Below the pieces are notes generated by a model. It was not told the origin of the DNA. It was given only the letters and a program-made list of their open reading frames with translations, and did not search any database. The position numbers were made by a program, and so were the translations under genes. This document shows, in pieces, positions 1-5,484 of a DNA stretch of 5,484 nt. Numbering within the stretch: the first letter of the stretch is position 1; every line of letters starts with the position of its first letter. This DNA comes from Actinomycetales bacterium (lineage in GTDB: Bacteria > Actinomycetota > Actinomycetes > Propionibacteriales > Nocardioidaceae): NCBI GenBank assembly GCA_012513165.1, contig JAAZCT010000217.1, positions 1-5,484 of the forward strand, written 5' to 3'.

Positions 1-563
1 ACAGTTGGTCGAGCAAACTCGTGACTGCGTTCGAAGCTAGCATCATGCCGCGCTCGGGTGGTCTTTCCAGTTTCGATTGGTCGCAAGTGACGGGCGAGAC
101 CCAGAACTTCACGAGCATCCTCATGTTCATCGGCGGCGGCAGCGCCAGTACGGCCGGCGGCATCAAAATCACCACGTTCCTGTTGTTGGCATACGTGATT
201 CTGGCGGAACTGCGAGGCGACGCCGAAGTGCGGATCGGCGTTCGCTCGGTGGGGTCGGCCACGGTCCGCACAGCCTTGAGCATCGCGCTGATCGCCGTCG
301 CCATGGTTACCGGAACCACACTCATCCTGATGACGGTGACGGACGCAAACTACGGGGACGCGCTGTTCGAGGTGTGTTCTGCGTTCGGCACAGTGGGGCT
401 CTCTACAGGCCTGACTGCTGAGGCCGGCACTGCGGGCCACCTGATTTTGATTATGTTGATGTTTGTCGGCCGCGTCGGTACGGTCACAGCAGCGTCCACT
501 TTCTTGTTAAGACGAAAGCAGCAGCGATTCCATCTGCCCGAGGAAAGGCCGATCATTGGTTAA
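1..563 (+). CDS. ktrB: KtrB/TrkH-family K+ uptake channel subunit, C-terminal part (5' truncated by window edge)
   Basis: This is the membrane, ion-conducting subunit of a Ktr/Trk potassium uptake system. The frame is open from the left edge (first whole codon at 3) to TAA at 561-563, giving the last 186 residues; the start lies outside the window. The fragment covers roughly the last two of the four pore modules of the family. The third pore loop reads IMPRSGGLS near the start (bases about 45-68), where many relatives have a form like RTAGFN. It is followed by the family segment FIGGGSASTAGGIK, hydrophobic stretches, then the fourth pore loop SAFGTVGLSTG and a last membrane helix with GRVGTVT. 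The tail is short and basic (RRKQQR), as expected on the cytoplasmic face. The stop overlaps the next gene, a cytosolic RCK gating subunit, which supports a two-gene operon. Annotation pipelines often call such proteins TrkH. KtrB is preferred because the partner has a single RCK unit. The family call is secure; the Ktr versus Trk label is less so. Confidence 0.93.
   Translation, partial: SWSSKLVTAFEASIMPRSGGLSSFDWSQVTGETQNFTSILMFIGGGSASTAGGIKITTFLLLAYVILAELRGDAEVRIGVRSVGSATVRTALSIALIAVAMVTGTTLILMTVTDANYGDALFEVCSAFGTVGLSTGLTAEAGTAGHLILIMLMFVGRVGTVTAASTFLLRRKQQRFHLPEERPIIG
540..548 (+). promoter_or_regulatory. Ribosome binding site deciding the TTG start of ktrA
   Basis: GAGGAAAGG lies inside the 3' end of the channel gene, 7 nt before TTG at 556. 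No ATG or GTG in the same frame lies between this site and the Rossmann motif, so it supports the TTG as the start and indicates translation coupled to the upstream gene. Confidence 0.7.
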
Positions 564-1233
564 GCAAGGGAAATCCAATCAAGCGCCAGTGCTGGTCGTG
601 GGATTGGGGCGCTTCGGTTCGTCCGTGGCGAACTCGCTCGTCCGTTTGGGGCACGAGGTGTTGGCGGTCGACGAAGACATCGCACTGGTGCAGCGTTATG
701 CCAGCGATTTCACGCACGTCTTGGCGGCGGACACTACCGACACAGAAGCGTTGCGGCAGATCGGTGCGGAACAGTTCTCGCACGCAGTGGGCGGCATCGG
801 CACCGACATCGAAGCCAGCGTCTTGACCGTGTTGAGTCTGGTGGAGTTGGGCGTCACCGAGGTGTGGGCCAAAGCGATCAACCCGAAGCACGCGCGCATC
901 TTGGAGCGGGTCGGTGCCACACACGTGGTGCGTCCCGAGTCGGCGATGGGCGAGCGCGTCGCGCATATGGTGACGGGCGCGATGATCGACTACATCGAGT
1001 TCGACGACGGTTTCTCGATCGCACGGACCCGTGCACCGAAGATCTCGCACGAGCAGACTCTGGCGACCTCGCAGTTGCGCGCCAAGTTCGGCATCACGGT
1101 GGTGGGCGTCAAGCGTCGAGGCGAAGACTTCACGTACGCAGTTCCCGACACTTTCATCTCGGCTTCTGACGAACTGATCGTGTCTGGCCCGACCCGCAAG
1201 GTCGAGATCTTCTGCGCCCTGTCTAATGCGTGA
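556..1233 (+). CDS. ktrA: KtrA/TrkA-family K+ uptake regulatory (RCK) subunit
   Basis: This is a cytosolic nucleotide-binding subunit that gates the partner potassium channel. It is 225 aa. An RCK_N (TrkA-N) Rossmann domain covers about residues 11-130, with VVGLGRFG (14-21) as the GxGxxG dinucleotide loop, acidic residues at the end of the second strand (AVDED, 37-41) and the AADTTD segment (57-62). An RCK_C (TrkA-C) domain covers about 140-222 and ends with the typical SASDELIVSG segment. One RCK_N plus one RCK_C matches KtrA length (about 220 aa); proteobacterial TrkA has two such units and is about 450 aa. The TTG start at 556 is chosen because of its ribosome binding site and because it overlaps the channel gene by 8 bp, which points to coupled translation and a shared mRNA. 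In the family, ATP/ADP or NAD(H) binding to an octameric ring controls channel opening; that is family knowledge, not visible here. No terminator follows. Confidence 0.95.
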   Translation: MVKQGKSNQAPVLVVGLGRFGSSVANSLVRLGHEVLAVDEDIALVQRYASDFTHVLAADTTDTEALRQIGAEQFSHAVGGIGTDIEASVLTVLSLVELGVTEVWAKAINPKHARILERVGATHVVRPESAMGERVAHMVTGAMIDYIEFDDGFSIARTRAPKISHEQTLATSQLRAKFGITVVGVKRRGEDFTYAVPDTFISASDELIVSGPTRKVEIFCALSNA

Positions 1234-1290
1234 AACTGGCCCGCGGGGCGAATCACTGAACGCACCGCAGACTGCGAGGGCGCGGCTCGG

Positions 1291-1296
1291 TAATCT
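1291..1296 (+). promoter_or_regulatory. Probable -10 box of a leaderless leuS promoter
   Basis: TAATCT fits the actinobacterial TAnnnT -10 pattern and is separated from the GTG at 1303 by exactly 6 nt. Transcription would therefore begin at or very near the start codon. No Shine-Dalgarno-like purine run precedes the GTG, which agrees with a leaderless mRNA. No convincing -35 box is visible. The site lies in the 69-bp gap after ktrA, so leuS could also receive readthrough. Confidence 0.55.
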
Positions 1297-1302
1297 TGGT
1301 CG

Positions 1303-4062
1303 GTGACCAATCCGACGCATGATTACCGCTATACCAGCGAACTCGCTGGACGCATCGAAACCGCTTGGCAAGACCGCTGGGAGACGGACGGTACGTTTCA
1401 CGCCCCGAACCCGGTCGGCGTTCTAGCGCCCGCCGCCGATGCGCCGCAGCACAACGCGGGAGGCGAGAAGTACTTCATCATGGACATGTTCCCGTACCCC
1501 TCGGGCGCGGGCTTGCACGTCGGTCACCCGCTCGGTTACATCGCCACGGACGTGGTGGGCCGTCACCAGCGCATGCTTGGCAAGAACGTGTTGCACGCGC
1601 TCGGCTACGACGCGTATGGGCTGCCGGCCGAACTGCACGCCATCAGCACGGGCGAACACCCCCGAGACAACACCTTGTCGAACATCGGCAACATGCGCCG
1701 CCAGCTGCGCCGCCTCGGTTTGGGCCACGACGATAGGCGCTCGTTCGCCACGATCGACCCAGAGTTCGTGAAGTGGACGCAGTGGATCTTCATTCAAATT
1801 TTCAACTCGTGGTACGACCCAGAAGCTAACGGCGGTGCCGGTGCCGCGCGTCCGATCAGCGAACTGGTGGAGAAACTCGGCACGAGCGATCCGGCCGTGA
1901 TCGATCAATACCGGCTGGCATACCTCAGCGATTCGCCCGTGAACTGGTGCCCCGGTTTGGGCACGGTTCTCGCTAACGAGGAAGTGACCGCCGAGGGGCG
2001 TTCCGAGCGCGGGAACTTCCCAGTGTTCAAACGCAACTTGCGGCAATGGAACATGCGCATCACGGCGTACGCCGATCGGCTGATTGACGATCTGGAACGC
2101 GTGGATTGGCCTGAAGCAGTCAAGAGCATGCAGCGCAACTGGATCGGCCGCTCGCACGGCGCAGAAGTGGACTTTGCGAGTGCTGCTGGCGACATTCGCG
2201 TGTTCACCACCCGCCCAGACACGCTCTTTGGGGCCACCTTCATGGTGCTCAGCCCCGAACACCCGCTCGTCGAAGCGCTGACCACGCCTGAGCAGGCAGC
2301 AGCAGTCGAGCAGTACCAGGTGGCAGCCGCCGCTAAGACGGACCTCGAACGCCAAGACGATAAGTCCAAGACCGGCGTGTTCACTGGCAGCACCGCCACG
2401 AACCCCGTTACGGGCTCCGAGGTGCCGGTGTTCATCGCTGACTACGTGCTGATGGGTTACGGCACGGGCGCCATCATGGCTGTGCCATCTGGCGATCAGC
2501 GTGACTTCGAGTTTGCCACCGAATACGATCTGCCGATCGTTCCGACTGTGGCCGAACAAGTCGGGCAAGAACAGGCGTATAGCGGCGATGGCACCATCAT
2601 CAACTCGGACAACTCCGAACAGTTCGGTGCCGACGGCGTCAGTTTGAATGGTTTGACCGTTGCGGCCGCAAAAGAAGCCATCATCGCGTGGCTTGAATCC
2701 CGCGGCCAAGGAACCGGCACCACCACCTACCGGCTGCGCGACTGGCTGTTCAGCCGCCAACGCTATTGGGGCGAGCCGTTCCCGATCGTGTTCGACGAAG
2801 CCGGGAACGCGCACGCCGTTCCAGACCACATGCTTCCGGTCGAGTTGCCTGAAGTGCCCGACTATTCTCCGCGCACCTTCGCGGCAGACGACGTCACCAG
2901 CGAGCCCGAGCCGCCCTTGGGTCGCGTCGACGAATGGGTTCACATCGAACTGGACCTAGGGGATGGACTCAAGACGTACCGTCGCGAAACGAACACGATG
3001 CCCAACTGGGCGGGATCCAGTTGGTATGAGATTCGTTACACCGATCCGAACAATGCCAAAGTCATGGCCGATCCGGAGAACGAACGCTACTGGCTCGGTC
3101 CTCGTGAAGCAGGTGGCGCAGGCGGCGTCGACTTGTATGTCGGTGGCGTCGAGCACGCGGTGTTGCACCTGTTGTACGCCCGTTTCTGGCACAAGGCCCT
3201 GTTCGATCTGGGGCACGTGAGCGGCGAGGAGCCGTTCCATCGTTTGTTCAACCAGGGCTACATTCAGGCCTACGCGTTCACCGACGAACGCGGCACCTAC
3301 GTGCAAGCCGACCTGGTGGAAGAGCGCGACGGCGAGTTCTTTTTTGAGGGTAAACCGGTCAACCGCGAGTACGGGAAGATGGGCAAGAGCCTCAAGAACG
3401 TGGTCACACCCGACGACATGTACGAGGAATACGGCGCCGACACGTTCCGCGTCTACGAGATGTCGATGGGCCCACTCGATGTGTCGCGCCCATGGGAGAC
3501 GCGTGCGGTGATTGGCTCGCAACGATTCCTGCAGCGCGTGTGGCGCCTCGTGGTCGACGAAACCACTGGAGAGAACGTCTTCGATGAGGGGCCAGCTTCG
3601 GCTCAGGCGCTTTCAGCGTTGCACCAGACGATCGCTGATGTGCGCACCGAAATGGATGCGATGCGTTTCAACACGGCGATCGCGAAATTGATCGAGTTCA
3701 CGAACTTCCTCACGAAAGAGTCCGTGTCATCGCGCGACGTAGTGGAGCCGCTTGTCTTGATGCTGGCACCGTTCGCGCCGCACTTGGCCGAGGAACTCTG
3801 GCAGCGGCTCGGGCACACCGAATCCTTGGCTTTCGCGGATTATCCGGTTTCGGATCCAGCACTTATCATTCAAGACTCGGTCACGTGTGTGATTCAAGTC
3901 TTGGGCAAAGTTCGGGGCAAACTTGACGTTTCACCAGGCATCAGCGAAGAGGACTTGACTGCCTTGGCGCTCGCGGAACCGAACGTGGTTCGTGCGATCG
4001 ACGGCCGAGACGTGCGTAAGGTGATTGTTAAGGCGCCGAAACTCGTCAGCATCGTCGTGTGA
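1303..4062 (+). CDS. leuS: Leucyl-tRNA synthetase (LeuRS), class Ia, complete
   Basis: This cytosolic enzyme charges tRNA(Leu) with leucine using ATP and hydrolyses mischarged tRNA. It is 919 aa, longer than E. coli LeuRS (860) and shorter than mycobacterial ones (about 970). In order: [18 protein letters not shown] (62-79), where HVGH (72-75) is the HIGH signature; [18 protein letters not shown] (211-228); the CP1 editing domain, with the threonine-rich TTRPDT (302-307) and [20 protein letters not shown] (386-405) carrying the two aspartates D398 and D401 of the amino-acid-binding site; [15 protein letters not shown] (482-496); [20 protein letters not shown] (610-629); KMGKS (692-696) in the KMSKS position; the helical anticodon-binding domain with [15 protein letters not shown] (819-833); and a C-terminal tRNA-binding domain (about 860-919). 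Only two cysteines are present (C216, C862), so there is no Cys zinc cluster. The GTG start is chosen because TAATCT lies 6 nt upstream and the N-terminus ([19 protein letters not shown]) looks like the family from residue 8 on. degV follows 22 bp downstream. Confidence 0.99.
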   Translation: MTNPTHDYRYTSELAGRIETAWQDRWETDGTFHAPNPVGVLAPAADAPQHNAGGEKYFIMDMFPYPSGAGLHVGHPLGYIATDVVGRHQRMLGKNVLHALGYDAYGLPAELHAISTGEHPRDNTLSNIGNMRRQLRRLGLGHDDRRSFATIDPEFVKWTQWIFIQIFNSWYDPEANGGAGAARPISELVEKLGTSDPAVIDQYRLAYLSDSPVNWCPGLGTVLANEEVTAEGRSERGNFPVFKRNLRQWNMRITAYADRLIDDLERVDWPEAVKSMQRNWIGRSHGAEVDFASAAGDIRVFTTRPDTLFGATFMVLSPEHPLVEALTTPEQAAAVEQYQVAAAAKTDLERQDDKSKTGVFTGSTATNPVTGSEVPVFIADYVLMGYGTGAIMAVPSGDQRDFEFATEYDLPIVPTVAEQVGQEQAYSGDGTIINSDNSEQFGADGVSLNGLTVAAAKEAIIAWLESRGQGTGTTTYRLRDWLFSRQRYWGEPFPIVFDEAGNAHAVPDHMLPVELPEVPDYSPRTFAADDVTSEPEPPLGRVDEWVHIELDLGDGLKTYRRETNTMPNWAGSSWYEIRYTDPNNAKVMADPENERYWLGPREAGGAGGVDLYVGGVEHAVLHLLYARFWHKALFDLGHVSGEEPFHRLFNQGYIQAYAFTDERGTYVQADLVEERDGEFFFEGKPVNREYGKMGKSLKNVVTPDDMYEEYGADTFRVYEMSMGPLDVSRPWETRAVIGSQRFLQRVWRLVVDETTGENVFDEGPASAQALSALHQTIADVRTEMDAMRFNTAIAKLIEFTNFLTKESVSSRDVVEPLVLMLAPFAPHLAEELWQRLGHTESLAFADYPVSDPALIIQDSVTCVIQVLGKVRGKLDVSPGISEEDLTALALAEPNVVRAIDGRDVRKVIVKAPKLVSIVV

Positions 4063-4071
4063 ACGAATTAC

Positions 4072-4077
4072 AGGATG
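4072..4077 (+). promoter_or_regulatory. Ribosome binding site deciding the degV start
   Basis: AGGATG lies 7 nt upstream of ATG 4085. It favours this start over the in-frame TTG-type extension reaching back to 4025 inside leuS, whose extra residues do not resemble the DegV N-terminus. Confidence 0.6.
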
Positions 4078-4084
4078 TGACTTT

Positions 4085-4927
4085 ATGACTATCGCGATCG
4101 TCACCGACTCAACGTCATCGTTGAGCCCCGCTGATGCGCAAGCGCTAGGTATTCATGTGGTTCCCGTGAGCGTGGTTCTCGGGGCGAAAGTGTATACCGA
4201 AGGCGTCGACGTCACCGCAGACATGATCACCGAAGCGCTGGGATCGTTCGTGCCAGTCAGCACCTCACGGCCATCGGCAGAAACGTTCGAGGCGGTGTAT
4301 CGAAGCTTGATTCTTAGCGGCGCCACCGAGATCGTTTCGGTACACCTGAGTTCGAAAATCTCCGGCACGCTGGAATCTGCGCAACTTGCTGCGAAGCGGG
4401 TCGCGGTTCCGGTGCATGCGATCGATTCGCTCCAGGTGGGGCTTGCCACGGGGTATGCCGCAGGCAGGGCCGCACGGGCGGCACATGACGGCAAACCCAT
4501 CGAAGAAGTCGTGGCAGCAGCGAAGAACGCAGGCAAGGTCTCAACGGTCTTGGTGTATGTGGACTCTTTGGAGTACTTGCGTCGCGGGGGGCGGATCGGC
4601 ACAGCGGCGGCGCTGGTCGGTTCGGCGCTATCGGTCAAGCCGATTCTCACGCTCGAAGACGGGATTGTTGCTCCGCTTGAGAAGGTGCGCACGGCTTCAA
4701 AGGCGTTGAACCGTCTGATCGCGTTGACCGTCGAGAAACGGAATCTCATCGAAGGGGACTTCGATTTAGGGGTGCAGCATTTGGGGGCGCTGGAGCCAGC
4801 CGTGATGGTTGCTGAGCGCCTCGCGGACGCTTTCGATCGGGACGTTGTCCCGGTGGATGAAGTTGGGGCTTCGCTCGGCGCCCACTTGGGCCCCGGAATG
4901 ATCGGCGTGACGATCGCGGCACGCTGA
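4085..4927 (+). CDS. DegV-family fatty-acid-binding protein (FakB-like)
   Basis: This is a cytosolic lipid-binding protein of the DegV (EDD-fold) family. In Firmicutes, FakB members hold a fatty acid for phosphorylation by FakA; whether this one works with a kinase is not shown, and none is in the window. It is 280 aa, normal for the family. Visible motifs in order are IAIVTDSTSSL (3-13), TSRPS (60-64, usually TSQPS), VHLSSKISGT (86-95), AIDSLQVGLATG (112-123), DSLEYLRRGGRIG (160-172), KPIL (185-188) and the C-terminal GAHLGPGMIGV (265-275) that helps line the ligand site in relatives. The ATG at 4085 is chosen because the protein then begins directly with the first beta strand and a ribosome binding site lies 7 nt upstream. 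It starts 22 bp after the leuS stop with no terminator between, so cotranscription is likely. leuS followed by degV is a familiar actinobacterial neighbourhood. Its 3' end forms one arm of a long inverted repeat. Confidence 0.94.
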   Translation: MTIAIVTDSTSSLSPADAQALGIHVVPVSVVLGAKVYTEGVDVTADMITEALGSFVPVSTSRPSAETFEAVYRSLILSGATEIVSVHLSSKISGTLESAQLAAKRVAVPVHAIDSLQVGLATGYAAGRAARAAHDGKPIEEVVAAAKNAGKVSTVLVYVDSLEYLRRGGRIGTAAALVGSALSVKPILTLEDGIVAPLEKVRTASKALNRLIALTVEKRNLIEGDFDLGVQHLGALEPAVMVAERLADAFDRDVVPVDEVGASLGAHLGPGMIGVTIAAR

Positions 4928-4960
4928 ATCGCACTCGGATGTGGGCGCCGAGCGACCCAA
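4863..4960. repeat. Long inverted repeat spanning the degV 3' end and the convergent gap (possible terminator or mRNA-end hairpin)
   Basis: TCGCTCGGCGCCCAC (4871-4885) is the exact reverse complement of GTGGGCGCCGAGCGA (4941-4955). Outside this 15-bp stem, TTGGG (4863-4867) can pair with CCCAA (4956-4960) across a 3-nt bulge (4868-4870), giving 20 base pairs. The loop is 55 nt, contains the degV stop codon and holds a smaller hairpin (GATCG 4900-4904 with CGATC 4911-4915). GTTT follows directly (4961-4964), but there is no full U-tract. Arm 1 codes for the conserved LGAHLGP region of DegV; arm 2 is non-coding. Lying between convergent genes, the repeat could end or protect the degV mRNA. The repeat itself is certain; the function is inferred. 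Confidence 0.85.
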
Positions 4961-4966
4961 GTTTCG

Positions 4967-5167
4967 CTAATTGTCGCCGATTGCCTTGTCTGCCGCATCG
5001 CGAGCCACGTCAATTTTGTCTGCGTGGCCAGGAGCGTGCTTCTTCGCGAAGTCTGTACCTGCATCAAGGACTTTGTCGCTAATTTCCTCGACTTTGTCGC
5101 CTGTAAGTTTGTCTTTGTTCTCGTCGAGCAACTCTTTGCCCTTGTTGACCAAATCGTCGAGTCCCAT
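4967..5167 (-). CDS. Small MT0933/Rv0909-type antitoxin-like protein
   Basis: This is a 66-aa, highly charged, mostly helical protein with no cysteine, tryptophan or membrane segment. It begins MGLDDLVNKGKELLDENKDK and has a repeated acidic/basic heptad (DKVEEIS then DKVLDAG, residues 24-37), followed by KKHAPGHADKIDVARDAADKA (42-62). This layout resembles the MT0933_antitox family (named after M. tuberculosis Rv0909, antitoxin of Rv0910): an N-terminal KxKxLL..NKDK segment and a C-terminal HADKID..RD-AADKA segment. Many members of this family stand alone. The ATG at 5167 has an excellent AAGGAGA ribosome binding site (5172-5178). The gene is convergent to degV and divergent from the next gene, so it is its own transcription unit. 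No toxin-like partner is adjacent on either side, so an antitoxin role is uncertain. A small stress-type or CsbD-like protein is the alternative. Confidence 0.82.
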   Translation of the reverse strand: MGLDDLVNKGKELLDENKDKLTGDKVEEISDKVLDAGTDFAKKHAPGHADKIDVARDAADKAIGDN

Positions 5168-5171
5168 ATTT

Positions 5172-5178
5172 TCTCCTT
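5172..5178 (-). promoter_or_regulatory. Strong Shine-Dalgarno of the antitoxin-like gene
   Basis: Read on the minus strand, AAGGAGA precedes ATG 5167 with an A/T-only spacer. It is the closest match to the 16S rRNA tail in the window, which suggests high translation and fixes the start. It contrasts with leuS and the rightmost gene, which have no such site. Confidence 0.8.
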
Positions 5179-5220
5179 AGGTTAGCCACATCGTCGCACG
5201 CTCGTCGCGACACTGTCTTG

Positions 5221-5226
5221 AGCATA
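5221..5226 (-). promoter_or_regulatory. Weak candidate -10 box for the antitoxin-like gene
   Basis: On the minus strand this reads TATGCT, a TAnnnT-type hexamer that would give a leader of about 45-50 nt before the ATG at 5167. No recognisable -35 box lies at the right distance. It is the best candidate seen, but not a firm one. Confidence 0.25.
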
Positions 5227-5276
5227 GACCTGAAGGCCCACCTCTGCGACTGCTCATTTCCTGAGGTCGCGGCGAG

Positions 5277-5285
5277 TTATCCACA
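5277..5285 (+). promoter_or_regulatory. Perfect consensus DnaA box
   Basis: TTATCCACA matches the bacterial DnaA-box consensus at all nine positions. It is the only such box noticed in the window, so this is not an origin. It lies in the divergent intergenic region, 50 bp before the start codon at 5336 and hence around -50 to -60 of the proposed leaderless promoter. A binding or regulatory role is inferred only from the match and position. Confidence 0.55.
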
Positions 5286-5323
5286 TTGTGTGCTCGCCGC
5301 GGTTTCACGGGCGGTTCTTGGCC

Positions 5324-5329
5324 TAACCT
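5324..5329 (+). promoter_or_regulatory. Probable -10 box of a leaderless promoter for the rightmost gene
   Basis: TAACCT fits TAnnnT and lies exactly 6 nt before ATG 5336, the same spacing as at leuS. No Shine-Dalgarno sequence precedes the ATG. A possible but weak -35 (TTTCAC, 5303-5308) has a 15-bp spacer. Transcription should begin at or next to the A of the ATG. Confidence 0.5.
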
Positions 5330-5335
5330 CGCCTC

Positions 5336-5484
5336 ATGCCTGCCCCTGAATTCGAGGAAACTCGTGCCGAAATCGCCCGACGTCGTCTGGCTGACCTCGC
5401 CGCTAGTTTCAACGCGACCTTGCCCGACTCAGACCACGAGGCGGATCGTGAAACGGACGAATTCGTGGACTCGCACAAGCGTCG
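5336..5484 (+). CDS. N-terminal part of an unidentified protein, possibly ComEA (truncated by window edge)
   Basis: The frame opens with ATG at 5336 and has no stop to the right edge, giving 49 whole codons. The visible peptide is hydrophilic: MPAPEFEETRAEIARRRLADLA is probably a helix, followed by an acidic stretch (DSDHEADRETDEF, 31-43) and a basic turn (HKR). No signal peptide or domain motif appears within this length. The start is supported by a TAnnnT box 6 nt upstream and by gene-like codon use with G or C in most third positions. In many actinobacteria leuS and degV are followed by comEA, comEC and holA, and ComEA proteins there often begin with a charged cytoplasmic stretch rich in Arg and Leu before a membrane anchor. 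ComEA is therefore a reasonable guess from context, but the window ends before the membrane segment or helix-hairpin-helix that would show it. Confidence 0.6.
   Translation, partial: MPAPEFEETRAEIARRRLADLAASFNATLPDSDHEADRETDEFVDSHKR

Noticed and set aside
1239..1249. GCCC-GCG-GGGC hairpin after ktrA as a terminator
   Set aside because: It has only a 4-bp stem with a 3-nt loop and is followed by no U-tract. Too weak to call.
1234..1302. T-box or leader-peptide control of leuS
   Set aside because: The gap is only 69 bp, shows no T-box sequence or Leu-codon run, and the probable start of transcription is at the start codon.
553..1401. 282-codon minus-strand open frame opposite ktrA
   Set aside because: It is a shadow of ktrA and the start of leuS, with no family motif and no ribosome binding site tied to a plausible start.
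1423..2943. 506-codon open frame on the minus strand inside leuS
   Set aside because: It lies wholly opposite a certain gene, and its product is compositionally odd (rich in Arg, His and Val) with no recognisable motif. Long antisense frames are expected opposite G/C-ending codons.
4934..4952. Local CTCGG/CCGAG hairpin as a separate terminator
   Set aside because: It has a 5-bp stem, a 9-nt loop and no U-tract. It is better viewed as an alternative fold within the larger inverted repeat.
4153..5067. 304-codon minus-strand open frame opposite degV and part of the antitoxin-like gene
   Set aside because: It overlaps two better-supported genes, is Ser/Thr/Ala-rich without motifs, and is explained by the codon pattern of degV.
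4971..5180. 69-codon plus-strand frame opposite the antitoxin-like gene
   Set aside because: It is Ser/Leu-rich low-complexity sequence without a ribosome binding site. The minus-strand gene has a family resemblance and a strong Shine-Dalgarno.
5179..5184. Minus-strand TAACCT as a leaderless-type -10 box of the antitoxin-like gene
   Set aside because: It would place the transcription start inside the Shine-Dalgarno sequence, removing the strong site that clearly belongs to this gene.
5277..5285. Replication origin at the DnaA box
   Set aside because: A single box, no AT-rich unwinding region and no dnaA or dnaN nearby. Not an origin.

Overview
This window looks like ordinary housekeeping chromosome from a fairly GC-rich actinobacterium (Actinomycetota; a Micrococcales/Microbacteriaceae-type genome is a guess). 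The signs are GTG and TTG start codons, a leucyl-tRNA synthetase with the actinobacterial-looking KMGKS form of its second signature, leaderless promoter architecture (a TAnnnT box six bases before a start codon), a small MT0933-type antitoxin-like gene, and the gene order leuS - degV - (possibly comEA). No mobile element, CRISPR array, rRNA or tRNA was found.

Layout. Positions 1-563 hold the 3' part of a TrkH/KtrB-family potassium channel subunit, truncated by the left edge. It overlaps by 8 bp a 225-residue TrkA/KtrA regulatory subunit (556-1233), so the two make a potassium-uptake operon. A 69-bp gap with a probable leaderless promoter leads into a complete leuS (1303-4062, 919 aa). A DegV-family fatty-acid-binding protein (4085-4927, 280 aa) follows 22 bp later, probably cotranscribed with leuS. 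Convergent to degV on the minus strand is a 66-aa Lys/Asp-rich antitoxin-like protein (4967-5167). After a 168-bp divergent intergenic region, the first 49 codons of a rightward gene (from 5336) run off the right edge. Its identity cannot be read from the sequence, but the neighbourhood suggests comEA.

Non-coding features. A long inverted repeat (15 bp exact plus 5 bp across a 3-nt bulge) joins the conserved 3' end of degV to the degV/antitoxin convergent gap. A perfect consensus DnaA box (TTATCCACA, 5277-5285) lies about 50 bp upstream of the last gene. leuS and the last gene both carry a TAnnnT box exactly 6 nt before their start codons and have no Shine-Dalgarno sequence.

No wholly new system is visible. 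The points most worth a second look are the inverted repeat, the isolated DnaA box beside a leaderless promoter, and the antitoxin-like gene with no toxin in view.
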